A stretch of 64,000 nt of DNA from Rhabditoides inermis (taxonomy: Eukaryota; Nematoda; Chromadorea; Rhabditida; Rhabditidae), in the NCBI GenBank assembly GCA_963966185.1, contig CAWZYM010000318.1, positions 124,001 to 188,000 of the forward strand, written 5' to 3'. The position numbers were made by a program, and so were the translations under genes. Positions 34,180 to 46,900 of the stretch are shown one piece after another; the stretch's first letter is position 1; each line of letters starts with the position of its first letter. A model generated the notes under the pieces. The model was not told the DNA's origin, searched no databases, and saw only the letters and a list, made by a program, of their open reading frames with translations.

Positions 34180-34434
34180 GCATAGGATGCGAGGAGATTG
34201 GGATTGGGGGAAATAGCGCGCGGGCTCTAATGAATACTGCAACATTTCCTCTTTTTGTAGTATTGCATGGGTTCTACAATGCGTTGTGGAGAAAGGGATA
34301 GATGGAGGAGGAGGAGGAGGAGGAGGAGGGGAAGAGAGAGAGAGAGAGAGACCTAATTAGCTTAGCGTTGATCCCAGACGTTCTTATAATCTTATAGGTA
34401 TACATATGTAATACGAGAGTGGAGAGTGGTAGTG

Positions 34435-34479
<45 letters not shown>

Positions 34480-34641
34480 CAAGTCTTTTGAAATTGGAGT
34501 CGCAGCGCTAACGAAGAAAAAGGGATTCGTTGATACTCTAGCCGGGATTGTATGTACACATGTGTGTAAGCTGATTGTGAGAGGGGGATCAGGTGAGATG
34601 CCATAACTCATCGAGGCGTGGAAGAAACACGCAAACAGCTG

Positions 34642-34682
<41 letters not shown>

Positions 34683-35812
34683 AGAAAACAATGTGTTGCT
34701 TGTTGTTGTGTGGCGCGAGTAGTTGAAGTGTGGCAGCCGAGTGAATGGCGAATGAGTGGTCTCGAGTAGTGAAATGAGTGAATGCAATTGGAATGGGGTG
34801 GGTGGAGAGGGAGAGAGAGAGGGAGGGAGAGAGAGAGGGGTAGGGAAATGGAGTCCCGGGGTGTGATTTCGAACAAAGGAAGGGACGTCGTCGGATCCCG
34901 ACGATGCCAATTAGAGAAGGGAGAGGCATTGGCAGATCCTTCTGCGATAATACTAGGCAGGCTAACTAGGGAGGAGGGGGAGACGACACGAGCACTCCTT
35001 AATAGGGAGTTCGGGTTCTTTATGCACAAGTATGCGTAAACAGGCATACATAATTAAGCGGGTTGGGTGAGAGAACTTTGAATGGCTGCTGGGAGGGAGG
35101 GGTTCCAAATTGGACCAGTGCTCTCCAGGGAAAGAAGGGTTTTGAGTTGTTCCCGTCCTCCACTCGACGCGAGGAACAGATAGGGACAAAGTGGATTGTT
35201 GACGCTCAACGTTTCTCTCGTGACCAGCGGAATGGAAGAAAGTTTTGTTTGTTACAACTCTGGTTTATCGTATAAAAACCCAGTAAAATAATAATATTAG
35301 TAGTAGTAGTTTTCCTTTTTAATAAGATTTTATGTTGAAAAACAATTGTTTCATAATTAACCCATAATCATACAGATAAATGAATAGATATTCGAAGTTT
35401 TTTTTATATAACATTTTTCAGCAGTTCCAAATTGTGGTCTCTGTTGTAGTTTGTACACTATGCCCCGCCTCTATCAGTTGCCGGGTCTCGCCACGAATAG
35501 CGTGAAAATCAGGATAGCTTAGGGACCGCCCGTTTTATCGAAGTTCATGAACTTTATCAGTGAACGTTTTGAGCTCTTTTGAGTTGATGAACTTCATCGA
35601 TAACCATCCTGTTTGCGGGTGCAATTAGTAAATTCGACTTGCGCATTTATGTGTGTATTGATTCTCCTGGCTCTCGCAGCTAGTTCTCGCTTTTTGAGTG
35701 CCTTCGTGGAGTGCAGTGTTCTTGATAACGTTTGCCCATGATCTGCATGTATCGGTGTGCATAATCGTTCTAACATGCATCTATTTGCCTAGGTAATCTA
35801 TCCGATATCACA
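33240..35812. other. Purine-rich intergenic DNA with GA microsatellites
   Basis: The plus strand is strongly A/G-biased over more than 1.5 kb, with GA runs at 34138-34176, 34438-34476 and 34646-34679 and GGA runs near 33450 and 34305. Long open frames here are byproducts of the bias. No gene recognised. Confidence 0.6.
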
Positions 35813-35980
35813 ATGGTCGCGTGGAGGGCTGCTGGACTGAACTACGTGCGCTTCTCGCAGGTCGCCGCGCAGGTGACCCGCAGCTGTCTGAAGGGCGACG
35901 CCAAGGCGGCCGCCGACAAGAAGCAGGCTGCGACCATCAAGATCACCCAGTGGAAGGACGGAAAGGCCGTCAAGAACTGA
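35813..35980 (+). CDS. ATP synthase F1 epsilon subunit, mitochondrial (55 aa)
   Basis: Smallest subunit of the F1 central stalk, in the mitochondrial matrix. It holds gamma and delta together; it is the eukaryotic epsilon, not the bacterial one. Single exon encoding MVAWRAAGLNYVRFSQVAAQ, VTRSCLKGDAKAAADKKQAA and TIKITQWKDGKAVKN. The pattern MVAWR.AGL.Y..FSQ..A...R..LK and a basic C-terminus are diagnostic, and the 55-residue length matches the family (about 50-55). The context CACAATGG around the ATG is a good start. The 5' leader may be spliced at the AG before 35792. It lies 204 bp before ehs-1 on the same strand. Confidence 0.93.
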   Translation: MVAWRAAGLNYVRFSQVAAQVTRSCLKGDAKAAADKKQAATIKITQWKDGKAVKN

Positions 35981-36120
35981 GCCCGCCCCATCACTCCCCG
36001 CTGATTGATCGCATCTGATAGCTAGACTAGTGCGGATGTAGTGTCCTTATTGTCGCAGTTTATTGATGTGATTTGTCGCGTCGTATTTGATCGTGTCACT
36101 TAGCCATGTATGAATTGATG

Positions 36121-36126
36121 AATAAA
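36121..36126 (+). terminator. Poly(A) signal of ATP synthase epsilon
   Basis: AATAAA 140 bp after the stop and 58 bp before the ehs-1 ATG. Confidence 0.7.
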
Positions 36127-36184
36127 ACATTTAGGTAGCTGGTGTGCTTGCGTTGGGCGGAGGGCACACATCGAGGGTTCAACA

Positions 36185-39100
36185 ATGGACGACACGGCCA
36201 ACATTGCGCAGGCGCATATGCCAATTTATGATCGTCTATACAGAGAGGTGAATCAATGATTGTGTCGTGGGTTGCATCTTCTTTTCGTACACGTTGGCAA
36301 TTGTGGTTTTGTAGATGGACCCTGCCGGCCAGGGCATCGTCTCGGCTCCTCAAGCCGCCGCCTTCCTGAAACGATCCAATATAAGCGTACAAACACTAGG
36401 ACAGGTGAGCTTTACACATGATTATCGTCGATATTGATTTGGTTAAGATCTGGGAGTTCGCGGACTATCAGAAACGTGGCGCGCTCGACCGCCGCGGCGC
36501 GTTCATCGCATTCAAGCTGGTCGCCGCCACGCAGCAAGGTGCGAACTGTTTACACTATGCATTGTTTACTTGGCACGGCGTTCTGCAGGTTAATGGATCG
36601 AAACAGGGCATTGTTTCTAGTATTCACGTGGTTGCAAATGGTTACGTTTACGTCATTGTCTTACATGTTTGTTTTATGGTTCTTACTCTCTTCACTGACT
36701 GTGGCTGTTGCAGGCCATCCGATCGGGCAGCAAGTGATCTACGCTTCCCTCGACCCGCCCAGCTTCGCATCCCGTACCGCCACCCCATCACTACCCGCAT
36801 TCGGACAGGTACATTACATTGGTTATCATCAATATTATTATATACGTTGCAATCTCAACGTCTTGCATTTCAGCAGAACGGCAGCGCGTGTGCGTCTCCG
36901 CAGCCTCCGATGACCGCGTGGGGCATTGAGGCGGCCGAGCAGGCCAAGTACGACGCCATATTCGACTCGCTCGGACCCGAGGCCGGCAAGCTCCCTGGTG
37001 CCAAGGTGTGCATTTTTTTTCCTTTTCATTCTTATGTTACATTTTGTATGTGTTTGACGATTTTTGAGATGTGTAAAATATAACACTGTCGTGTTTGAGG
37101 TTCGGCCAGTGTTGTTGAATTCGGGTCTGAACCCGGCGTCGCTGGCGAAGATCTGGGAACTGTCCGACCAGGACAAGGACGGTCAGCTCGACAGGATCGA
37201 GATGGCAGTCGCCCTTCATTTAGTGTACAAGTGAGACATTTTGGTGTTGTACTTGATTGTATGCTTTTCCTTTCATAACCTTTGTTACTTTAACTTTAAC
37301 ATTGTTGCAGAGCTCTGCAGAACGAGCCCGTTCCGTCCTGCCTCCCTCCGTCGCTGATCCACCAATCGAAAGCGGCTCTCAGCAGACGGACCAGTATATC
37401 TTCCCAAAGCGGGATGGGAATGGGAATGGGCTATGGTGAGTAGCACAGTTCCACTTATCACTGTTATTGCATCATGTTTTTTTGTTGAATATCTTTGATT
37501 TGCGTCTTATAGGCCCTAACCGTACTCGCGCTGGTTCAATGGCGTCTCTGGACGGTGTTGGCATGCCCGGCACACCCACTCATGGAGGAGAGCAGCCCGC
37601 CCGCTCGATGAGTGTGCAGCACCAACACCCCTCTGGAGGATACCAGAGGAACGGAAGCGTGGTGAATATTTTCAAACTAGGATACCTACTTGCCTACTTT
37701 TTCGTTAAAAGACATTTTCACGCTATCGCTGTGTAAAATTATCGGATTCCCGTAGGGTCGTTGAGTAGAGTGTTAGAGACGGACTTGGGTATTGAATGTC
37801 ATTGGCAGTGTAGCTTGTGTGGATGGTTCTCTTTCTCTAGCGGGCGTTGTTAGGTGATGCGTTGCGGGATTTGGAGGGAGGCGGGGTGAATTGGGGTATG
37901 AGTGGAGGAGACAGGAGGAGGCGGGAGAGAGAGAAGCAAAGGAGAGAATAAGGAGCGAGACGTGGAGATAACGACGGAGACTGCCGAGGGGCAGAGTGCG
38001 GGCGATTGAATATAGAATGCGCGGGACGGGACGCGCTGCGGTGGGATAGAGTTGCGGCGAGAGGAAAGGAGGCCGGGGTTAGTGCACATGGATAATTGCC
38101 AATCCCCCAACGGAGGAATCGAATGGGGATTTGGTGCAATGTCAATGTGTAAATAAGGGTCACGATTCAAACAATCATAATGTATTCCAGTCTGGCACTC
38201 CGACACATGGCATGCATACTCCTGTGCCTGTCGCCCCTGCTCCACCTCTTCCTCCTCCGTCGGCAGCAGCCCCGGCGAGTGACTGGCCAGTGGACAAGGC
38301 GGGCTGTGTGCAGCAGTTCCACCAGTGCGACACTGACTGCGACGGACTCGTGGGCGGAGGCGACGTCCGGGTGAGTGCGAGTGGTTGACGTTGTCTTGTC
38401 TCCTTGTCTGTCATGTGTCAACGGCTTTGCTATCACGCTTATGTTGTGTGAATAAAACATATGCAGTGTTGTCTTTTCAGGACGTGATGCTGCAGTCTGG
38501 CCTCGCTCCGCAGATTCTCGCGCACATTTGGCAGCTCGCCGATGTGAAGCAGAACGGACAGCTCAACCATGAACAGTTTGCGCTTGCGTCAGTTGCTATT
38601 CATTTCACATTGTCTTGTTATGGTTTTTAGCTTTTGTTACTTTGATTAACCTGTGTGCGTTTTCAGTGTGCACCTGATTGGTATGGCGCAGCGTCGCGAG
38701 CCTCTTCCGAACGAGCTGCCCCCGCAGATGGTGCCTCCGTCCCTCCGTCCGGGCGGATCGGCGGCCACTCCGGATGTGGCTGCGAGTATGACGCTGGAGC
38801 AGCTGGGCAGCGCGGCCGAGAGCGAGGACCCGGAGGTGCGCGCCCTGGCAGAGGACATGCAGAGGCTGCTGGGAGAGAGGGAGGAGGCCGAGGCCAAGAT
38901 TGCCGAGCTGGAGAAGCACATGGCGGACAAGAACGCGCACATCAAACAGCTACAGGTGCGTTTATTATTATAATAACATCATGTCAACGATTTCGTCGTA
39001 TTGATGGTCGATTGTCTCATGTGTTGGTTGCAGATAGAGTTGAGCACTCTGGACGGCACGGTGAAGCAGCTGGAGAGGCAGAAGACGGAGGCGACCAAGC

Positions 39101-40464
39101 GGCTGGCGGACATGGACGGGCAGGTGGCGGCCCTGGAGGCGGCGTGCGAGCAGCAGGCCAAGAGGGCGGAGGAGGCACAGCAGAGACTCGACAAGCTCAA
39201 GGAGGACGCCGAGCAGGGGGAGGCCAATGCCGAGGTGGGGCGTGCCATGACGAGTTTTCTTAGTGTACTCGGTACGACGGTTATCTGTGTTATTCTTCCA
39301 TGTGTGTTGTTTAGAAGAACACTGAGCAGCTGTCGGCAACTCGTTCGGAGCTGGCGGAGCTGGAGGCGCAGGGCCGGGCGCTCGCGGGGGAGCTGGCCGA
39401 AGAGCAGAAGGAGATGGAGGGAGTCGTCGGAGAGCTCAGCAAGGTCGGCACAATCACATTTCCCTTTTCACTTCATTTATGTGGTCATGTGGTGTAGTCG
39501 TGTAGGATGCATTTTGCATTTGCAAACCATACTGTGTTTGTTTGTTCCTCTGTTCTTGAGCCTATATCATATCATAGTTCATAGCTCTTTTTTTACTTTT
39601 ATTTGACTGTTGCAGTTGGAGCGCGAATGTGAGTGGACGTCGGCGCAGCAGACTCGCGTGTCGTCGGCGACGGAGCGGCTGGAGGGTATGCGGAGGGAGC
39701 TGGAGGCGGCCGTCAGCGCCGCCGACCCCGTCGACCAGCTGCGCGCCAACCAACACCTATTCAACCCCATGGCCGACATGACCCTGGTACGTTGTCATAT
39801 TGCTATTGATTCGATGTGTTGTATTACACGTGTCTTCGTAGCTGGCCGACTCTCCCCCGTCGACGTCGGATGATCTGGATGTGGCCGGGGCGGCTGCGCA
39901 GCCCGCCGATCCCTTTGCTGCCAGCCACAACACGCAGGGTGAGTGGAGTTGGTTAGGAGTGTTGTCGAGTGAGCAATTTCAGCATCGGACCCGTTTGCGA
40001 ACGCCGATCCGTTCGCGTCTGCTCCGAGCGGAGGCAACTTTGCCGCCGCCTTCCCCAGCGATCCATTTGCCAATGGTGAGTGATGATGTTGGAACCATGT
40101 TCTATACTGCTCTTGCAGAAGATGCGTTTGGTGGATCTGCGCCGGCAAAGCCTCCCCCTCCCCGGCCGGCGCCTCCCAAGGCTGCCCCGCAGGCTGATCC
40201 CTTTGCCAATGCGTGAGTGTTGCGGTTTGTAGATAGATTAATGAATTAGTTCACGATATGACGATTAGTTATTGTGTTGCATACGAGCATGATTCCATAA
40301 GTTGACATTGACTCGTATGTGGCAAGTGAGCACTGTTCTCCTCCGTCAATGTGACTAGGCACCATGTTGTTCTATTCGTGTCGTGTTGCAGTGACCCGTT
40401 TGCTAGTTCCAACCCGGCAGCTGGTGGATTTGCCGACTTTTCCAATTTCGGGGCATTCAGCTAA
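36185..40464 (+). CDS. ehs-1: EHS-1 / Eps15 homolog, endocytic adaptor (769 aa, 18 exons)
   Basis: Clathrin-coat scaffold that recruits AP-2 and dynamin at endocytic sites, notably synapses. Exons: 36185-36247, 36315-36404, 36448-36538, 36714-36808, 36874-37005, 37100-37230, 37311-37435, 37513-37661, 38191-38370, 38481-38587, 38667-38955, 39034-39234, 39315-39443, 39616-39786, 39842-39938, 39983-40075, 40119-40212, 40392-40464; 2310 nt. EH1 (about 10-100) has [20 protein letters not shown] and [16 protein letters not shown]2 (about 130-225) has [22 protein letters not shown]3 (about 310-400) has [21 protein letters not shown] Glu/Lys-rich coiled coil (about 430-640) follows, then six DPF motifs binding the AP-2 ear, ending FGAFS. 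No ubiquitin-interacting motif was seen, as in C. elegans EHS-1. EH3 has Cys-rich loop DTDCDGLV, so calcium binding there is uncertain. Confidence 0.95.
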
Positions 40465-41135
40465 TTTCCCTTTTCCACGCACCACTTGTTACCCTTTCCA
40501 CATTGTACTTTTGTGTTCACGATGTACGTACTCAGTCTGCCAATCTTCCAATATAGTCTGATCATGTTGATACCCGCCCAGCCACAGAGTGCTCTAGTTT
40601 CCTGTGTCCCGTTCCGTTTTCTCCCCGTTGCACCCCCTTTGACACATTCCTTGTCCCCGCATAGCCCGGCGCACTCTTGCAGTAGGCAACCGCTCACTCT
40701 TTTCTTCCCTTCCACCCTTGTCTTGTTCCCGTTTCGTGTAGTCGTAGTGCAATACTATGTGTTGGCTGGGATGGCGTCGGTCTGTTTGCGGCGAGAGTCT
40801 GCTGTGTGCTGTGGCGGTGATAGCGCAGTGATAGGGTCAGTGACAGGCCGCCGCCACCCCAGTGCGCACCCCCCACCCCTAGATGTCGATATGTGCCAGA
40901 GTGAACGAGATGTGTATTGTGCCCCACACTCCCACACTTGCATGATTGGGACGGTGAATGTTGATTTGTAGAGTCATTACATGACTGCAGTTTTCACTAC
41001 ACACACTTAGCGAGAGAGTAGCGATTTTTTGTGCGTCCCGCCTGTGCTATTCAGAGATATTGTATGAGATATTTATTAACTTATTGCGTTCACACATATT
41101 TTAAGAGAGTAGCAAAGTTTTTTTTGAAGATGCAT

Positions 41136-41141
41136 AATAAA
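41136..41141 (+). terminator. Poly(A) signal, probably of ehs-1
   Basis: AATAAA 670 bp after the ehs-1 stop, which would give a long 3' UTR. No closer canonical signal was seen. Confidence 0.4.
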
Positions 41142-43016
41142 GAAATATTTATTTGATACGTGTGGCTTATTCATTGCTTGGGAGAGAGATTGTTGCGATG
41201 CGATTCCATATCTGGTGTGCTGTGTGGTAGTTTAGTGTCAAGTAATGTGTCGTTGACAAGTGTTTTGAAAGGCGGTGGTGTTGTGGTGGGAGGGCCCTCT
41301 GCATATGCGATGGGGTCAGGCGCCTGCTGTCGGCTTGGCGGGACGAGGGAGCAGTGGAGGGAGGAGGGGCGGCCGAGAGGAGCAGACGATTGCGCGGGAA
41401 CGGCGCGGGGTCAGAGGGCGTGGCCGTGGATTGCGCAAGCCCTGCGAGGTGAGTCCCCCTCAGTATGCCACGTTCTCGCGCACCTGCCAAGCCGATTTGA
41501 CTGGCTTTCTTCTCTCCTTTATCCTCCTTCTCATCTCAACAACCCCTCTTATCTCCATATCGGTCGTCGGTATTAGCCTAGGTTGTATCGCGGCTCGTAG
41601 AACGGTTATGACTTGTCGATAACTGCCGTCTGCCGGCTTATCTCTTCCGTGTGTCTCCATATTTGTATATGCGCAGTGCGTTTCGTATGTCTGCTGGCTG
41701 CGTATCGATCATGGTATAGAGTGCGAGCAGCTGCGCATCGACTCTGGGGATCGATAGGTAGAGTAGAGTAGGAGTAGTGTTTCGGCGAGAGTAATGAGAG
41801 AAGTGTGAGCGTTTGATTGTGGGATGAGATGATTGGAGGGTGAGTGCGAGGAATAGCGTTCGTCTCTCGTCGGCTATGTAACAGCTGCGTCGTTGGCCTT
41901 ATCTCTCCTCGCCCAATTGGCTCGCTGCCCTGGCCACACGCCACGCTCCGCCCATCCTGGCAGCACGCCAGAGAGTGAGTGAGTCAGTGAGAGGGTCCGG
42001 CTAATCCTGAGATTTGGGTGGGATTGAGGACGTGAGTCAGTCTTATCGATGTATCGATTGCTGGTCAGTCAAGTAGTTGAGAGTGGATGTTTTGATGTTC
42101 ATGTGAGAGCGCTGGCTATTCTTCTCTCCCTTTTCCCTACTCTCACACATAGTAGTGTGAGAGAGTGTGGAGGGGGGGGGCTGGCTGCGCGCGTGTGTTG
42201 TATGGGGACGGGGGAGCGAGCGAGGGGGTTTGATTGGTTGGCTGGTCGATGCGTGTGGCGAGAGCGCAGGCGGTCGGGGGCAGCAGGCAGCGCGTCGCCC
42301 GCCGCCGCCAGGAGGATAGAGAGTGTAGAAGGGGGCTGTGGGCAGAGAGCGAGCGAGACGCAGTGTGTCCGCTGGCTCCGCCCCCTCGCCGGCCCGACCG
42401 CCCCACGACGCGCCTCGCCCGGCAGGCAAGGCACGCCAAGCCGCACCCGCACCCTCGCCGCCCCCCCCCCCCACTCACTACGCTCCCATCTATCGCGCTG
42501 TCATTATTCTACGTGTACATTGTCTATGTGCTATGTCTGTACTGACCGTCTATCCTATTGATTCGCGCATTGAGGTTACGGTAGGATTAGAGTCGGGCTA
42601 GTGTCTTGCGCGGCGGCCTGGCGCGTATGCTGGCGAGTCTAATCCCTGCGATGACCTCACCTTGTCACATATCTACCCTATCCTGTAGGTTTTCGTAGCG
42701 TTTCGAAAGTTATGTATGTGTGCGAGGGGGTGAATGAGCGAGCGAGCGGCGTCTCTGCTAGCTACGCGGCTGTCCTTCGCCGCTGCTCGCCGGGTCTATG
42801 CGGGGGGCGGGCCCGCACTCTCTCCCCGTTCACTCTCTCTCTCTCTTCCACACATTCGAATCCCACACTCTTCCCGCCGAGTGGCATACGGTAGTTGGCC
42901 CCTCGCCAGCTCGCCTTTCTCTCGTTCTCTCTCGTAATACTCTCTCGCGTGTCTATGTTCGTCGGGGGCGCGTTGAGAGTGGAGAGTGATGTGTTGTGTT
43001 GCAGAGCTAGCTAGCG
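41142..43016. other. Upstream region of the acidic protein gene
   Basis: No coding exon recognised in 1.9 kb. Several CT-rich stretches and a 13-C run near 42463. A splice acceptor (TTGCAG) lies 11 bp before the ATG at 43017, so this region may hold a leader intron, or a spliced leader joins there. Confidence 0.5.
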
Positions 43017-43422
43017 ATGTCTGCTGTGGAGGAGAGGCAAGCTGAGAAGAGGCCGCTGAGCGACGCGGCCGACGAGAACGAGGAGGCGGTGGTGGTGGCT
43101 GAGAAGAAGGGCAAGCTGGACACCGAGGTCAAGGACAAGGAGGTGAAGGAGGTGGCCGAGGCGGAGAACGGAGACGAGGATGACGACGACGTCGACGAGG
43201 AAGACGTGCACGACGACGACTCGGAGGGCGACGACGCCGAGGACGGAGACGACAGCGAAGGAGGTGGGTGGCGAGGGAGAGGCTAGTGTACCGTAACGGT
43301 TGCTGTTTCTAGGCGAGGGTGAGGAGGAGGACGGTGGATCGGACGGCGAGTCCGGAGAGGAGGAGGCACCTGAGGGAGACGACGGAGAAGGAGACGAGGA
43401 CGACGAGGAGGAGGAGGAGTAG
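43017..43422 (+). CDS. Very acidic, prothymosin-like protein (118 aa, two exons)
   Basis: Exons 43017-43263 and 43313-43422. The N-terminus MSAVEERQAEKRPLSDAADE is followed by a Lys-containing segment VVAEKKGKLDTEVKDKEVKE. After that, nearly all residues are Asp, Glu, Gly or Ser (EDDDDVDEEDVHDDDSEGDD; GDEDDEEEEE at the end). Composition and length resemble prothymosin-alpha/parathymosin or the acidic tails of nucleolar histone chaperones; such proteins are disordered and nuclear. Homology cannot be shown from composition alone. GC-rich codon use (GAG, GAC) suggests good expression. A splice acceptor lies just before the ATG. Confidence 0.75.
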
Positions 43423-43963
43423 ACTCTCCTTCGCGCACTCGTTTGTTGTTGGACCGGTGTCCGCCCCTCTCTCCCCCACTCATTGTTGTACACGCGTGGC
43501 GCGCCGCCACTCTGTCATGCCTACCAATCCTTGTTTTACCCACAATGATCTACAATCACAATCCCCAAATGTTCCCGCTCCCCGTATGTGTGTACAAATA
43601 TTCATTGTTTTGCGAGGAGCAGGAAGTCGGAAGATAAAACGTATTTTTTTGTTGTTGATAACTATTTCGCTGTCCTGTGAATGTCAAATAGTGTTTAGAA
43701 TTACTCCAGACTGAGTGTTGTGAAATGCAATTGTAGTAAATGTAAAAATGAGTTGTTGAATCTGTTGTTGAACTTTTCGCTAACAATTTTTCGCTCTTTT
43801 TTGTATGTATTTATTATCAGTTATACAACTGTCGACTGATCAAATAAGGGACTTTCAGACAAATAAGGAACATTGGGTTCACTAGCAATCAAACACATTC
43901 ATTTTCAGAGATAGGAGAAATCACCAATACAAATCCCTACAAACAATGTGCATACGATACGTC
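43423..43963. other. Convergent 3' flanks
   Basis: 3' regions of the acidic protein gene (rightward) and the Kelch gene (leftward). A minus-strand AATAAA lies at 43810-43815. Confidence 0.6.
43810..43815 (-). terminator. Poly(A) signal of the Kelch gene
   Basis: AATAAA on the minus strand, 149 bp after the stop codon. Confidence 0.55.
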
Positions 43964-46900
43964 TCATTCCCCGTCGAGACGGAGCATCTCCACAGACCTT
44001 TCAGCCTTGTCGCCACCAATCACGTACAGCACCTGAGATGTGCCAGTCAATCACCCGACCCGCAACCGTCCACTCACATTGTCGAGAACAACGACTCCAC
44101 AGCCGTCATGGGCGTGTTTGAGAGAAGGGAGCGACTTCCATTCACCGTCAACCAGCATCTGCAAACATATTACATACAATTCACTGAGACTGCTGATTAT
44201 TGATAAAATCTATCATGGAGTTTAATACCTGCACACTTTGTGATCGACTTCCATTCCATCCACCTGCGATCACGAGTCGATCCTCGTACACTGTCGCACC
44301 GATGTAGCCTCGAGCCTGCACTTTTTCAGGATATAAGTAACGGAATAGACAACTGGTAATAAAGGGGAGCCGCCCATTGACTACTCTCAGCGGCGAGCGG
44401 TGAGAATACTAGTCTCGGCGGCGAGCGGCGAGCGGTGCGGCCGCGGCGGAGTATAAAAGGGCCCTAAGTACTAACAAAGACTATGCGAGGTATAGAAAAA
44501 CTACCTTTTCGAGGGGGACTCCAGTCGACCAAGAATCAGTCGATGGATCGAACACATACACCTACAACAGTACACATGTAAATCAGACAAACAGGAAACA
44601 AGTGCTGACCTGGTTCGTTAAAAGATAACCTCCAACGGTCATCAGACGACCATCTACAGTGCATAGTGGGAAGAAGTCATTCAGAGCGGCTGGGAACGCG
44701 CACAGACGGACGAAGCCAGACTCTGCTCTGAGAGAAACCCTACACATGAATGCAGCATAAATTCGTTAAGAATGCAGAAAGGGTCTGGATTCTGAAAGAA
44801 TTCAGATAGATTTCTGAGAGATGTTATGCGTTGACCGCATTACACATAAAATCGTAATGAATTCTGTACGAATGAAGATTATGAACGAAGGTTGAAAGAA
44901 TTCATGCCGTTATCATAACGAATCACTCATGAAACCTTTTCAGTTTTGAAAATGTTGACTTTACGACCCCTCTCGCAAGAGAGGGATGGATACTATATTA
45001 ATCTCGCGCGACGCTTTCTCTCTCGCGAGTGAAACGAAAATGGAGTTTACGTGAATTTGTTGTTCACGTGACTCACGCGAGTTGTTGGTTGTTCATATGA
45101 AAAAGACATGAGCGACATGGTGATCACGTTGATGTTGATAGTAATGTTTCCATTCACGTTTCACAGTCGATTAATAATTAGACATCCATATAGATTTGTT
45201 GTTATCTGTTTCTGCCCTGCGGCTGTGTAGTGGTCCTCGAATTCACTACAGTTACAGTGAGCGCGCATTTAGGATTTAGCCTCCTATTGACGCTTCAAAA
45301 CGTCAGTTATCGACAAACGCGGATCACTGGTAAGTATGCCGTATTGCCCTCGTCCACCACGCTGCTCCGATGCGTTCACAAGCGTTTTCAATACGGCTTC
45401 ATCAACTTTTCTCCTTTTCAAAACTGTGAACGCAGTAGAAATAGTTTGCAGACGTGTGAATGCAACTATACCTCAACAAAAAATGATGAAAATACAGGGC
45501 CGGGTATCCCAAACAAATACGGAACTCTTGAACGGGCCCGTTATTTGGAGATACAAAATTTCTCTATGACGTCATTTGTTGTTTAAGTTTTCGTTGTTGA
45601 ATTTTCCGAATTGTTGAATTGTTTAATTTTACGGGATGCCCTGCACCGGTCACTTCTCTCGGCGGACAGAAAAATGACCAACCAAAAATGACTGTTAAGA
45701 AGTCAGTTCTCGAGAAGGGCAGCGGTCTTTGCGCGTGATACCCCAATGAGCTGCGTGGCGCAGTGGAAAAGACTGTGTTCTATCACTCTCGCAGCCACAG
45801 GTTCGATTCCTGTTTGCAACTTTGCTTGAAACATACATACACCTCGGCGCGTGGTGTTTCATGCGAATTTGAAAGTTTCATTACCACACGGTTCTGATAT
45901 ACGCCTCTGTTCCGCTAACGAATCACTGCCAGACATGAATCGGGGTTCTATACTGATATCGGATACACCATTCCACGATACCCTTACAATTAGTATAGGA
46001 CGAACGATTGAACCACACTTAGGAAATTACATTACTAATCTGAACAATTATGATTATGCTACTTTGAAAATATCCTGACCCTCATAGTATTCTAATCCTA
46101 TCGTATTCTAAACGGAAACAAGAACGGATTGAAACGCGAACGTCTTTTGTGCATGAAGTCAGCATATGATCAAAACATTACTTTGGAAATATTTACTAGT
46201 GAAAAGATTGTCACAAATGGTGTAAGATTAGTTTAAACAATAAGTACTTTGATTCTCGTTTATAATAGACTTTCACTTTAGCTCAGGATTTTTCGGTGAA
46301 AACATTATCGTGGATTTTGAACATACAGTATACTGAACGAAATGCACAGCAGATTTGTGGTGCCTTTCGTATCTCCGTTCCACTGACTCTTTCACATGAC
46401 CACGTGGCGTAAAGGTAACGCTCTCGCTTTGCAAGCAGCGGTTCGAATTTGGCTACACACGCAAAGTTCTGTCAAAATGAGAACATCGTCCAACGCGTTC
46501 TGATTTTTGTCTAACCACTCTAATGTCTTTCGTGAAAAGAGTGAAACTATACGAGGTGTGAATGTTGTTGTTTGTCTTCATTCTTCCACTACTCACACTC
46601 AGTTCTGATATCTTTCAGACAAACGGGCAGATAAATATTTAACTCATTTTCTATTAATTATGATATTTTCATATCCGTTTACAAGTAGCGACATCGCGAA
46701 TACGATATCGTCTCTCTGGTTGGCTCGCGCATGGGCCATGGCTCCTAATGGAAGGAGAGATATTTGTGAGATGTGAATCACCAACTATGAGCAAACGTGG
46801 TGAAAGTTTCTAGGCATTATTAAAGTTCATTATTTATGGCTAAATAATGTATTAGAACATTCAAACGTTACACATTAGATGTGAAACGCCTAAATTTAAA

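Noticed and set aside
42043..42561. Frames on both strands in the 42.0-42.6 kb GC-rich region
   Set aside because: Overlapping frames of low-complexity Arg/Ala/Pro; no motif, and no exon joins to the acidic protein gene.
45751..45823. Functional tRNA gene
   Set aside because: T-arm and B box are good, but acceptor and D stems do not pair properly.
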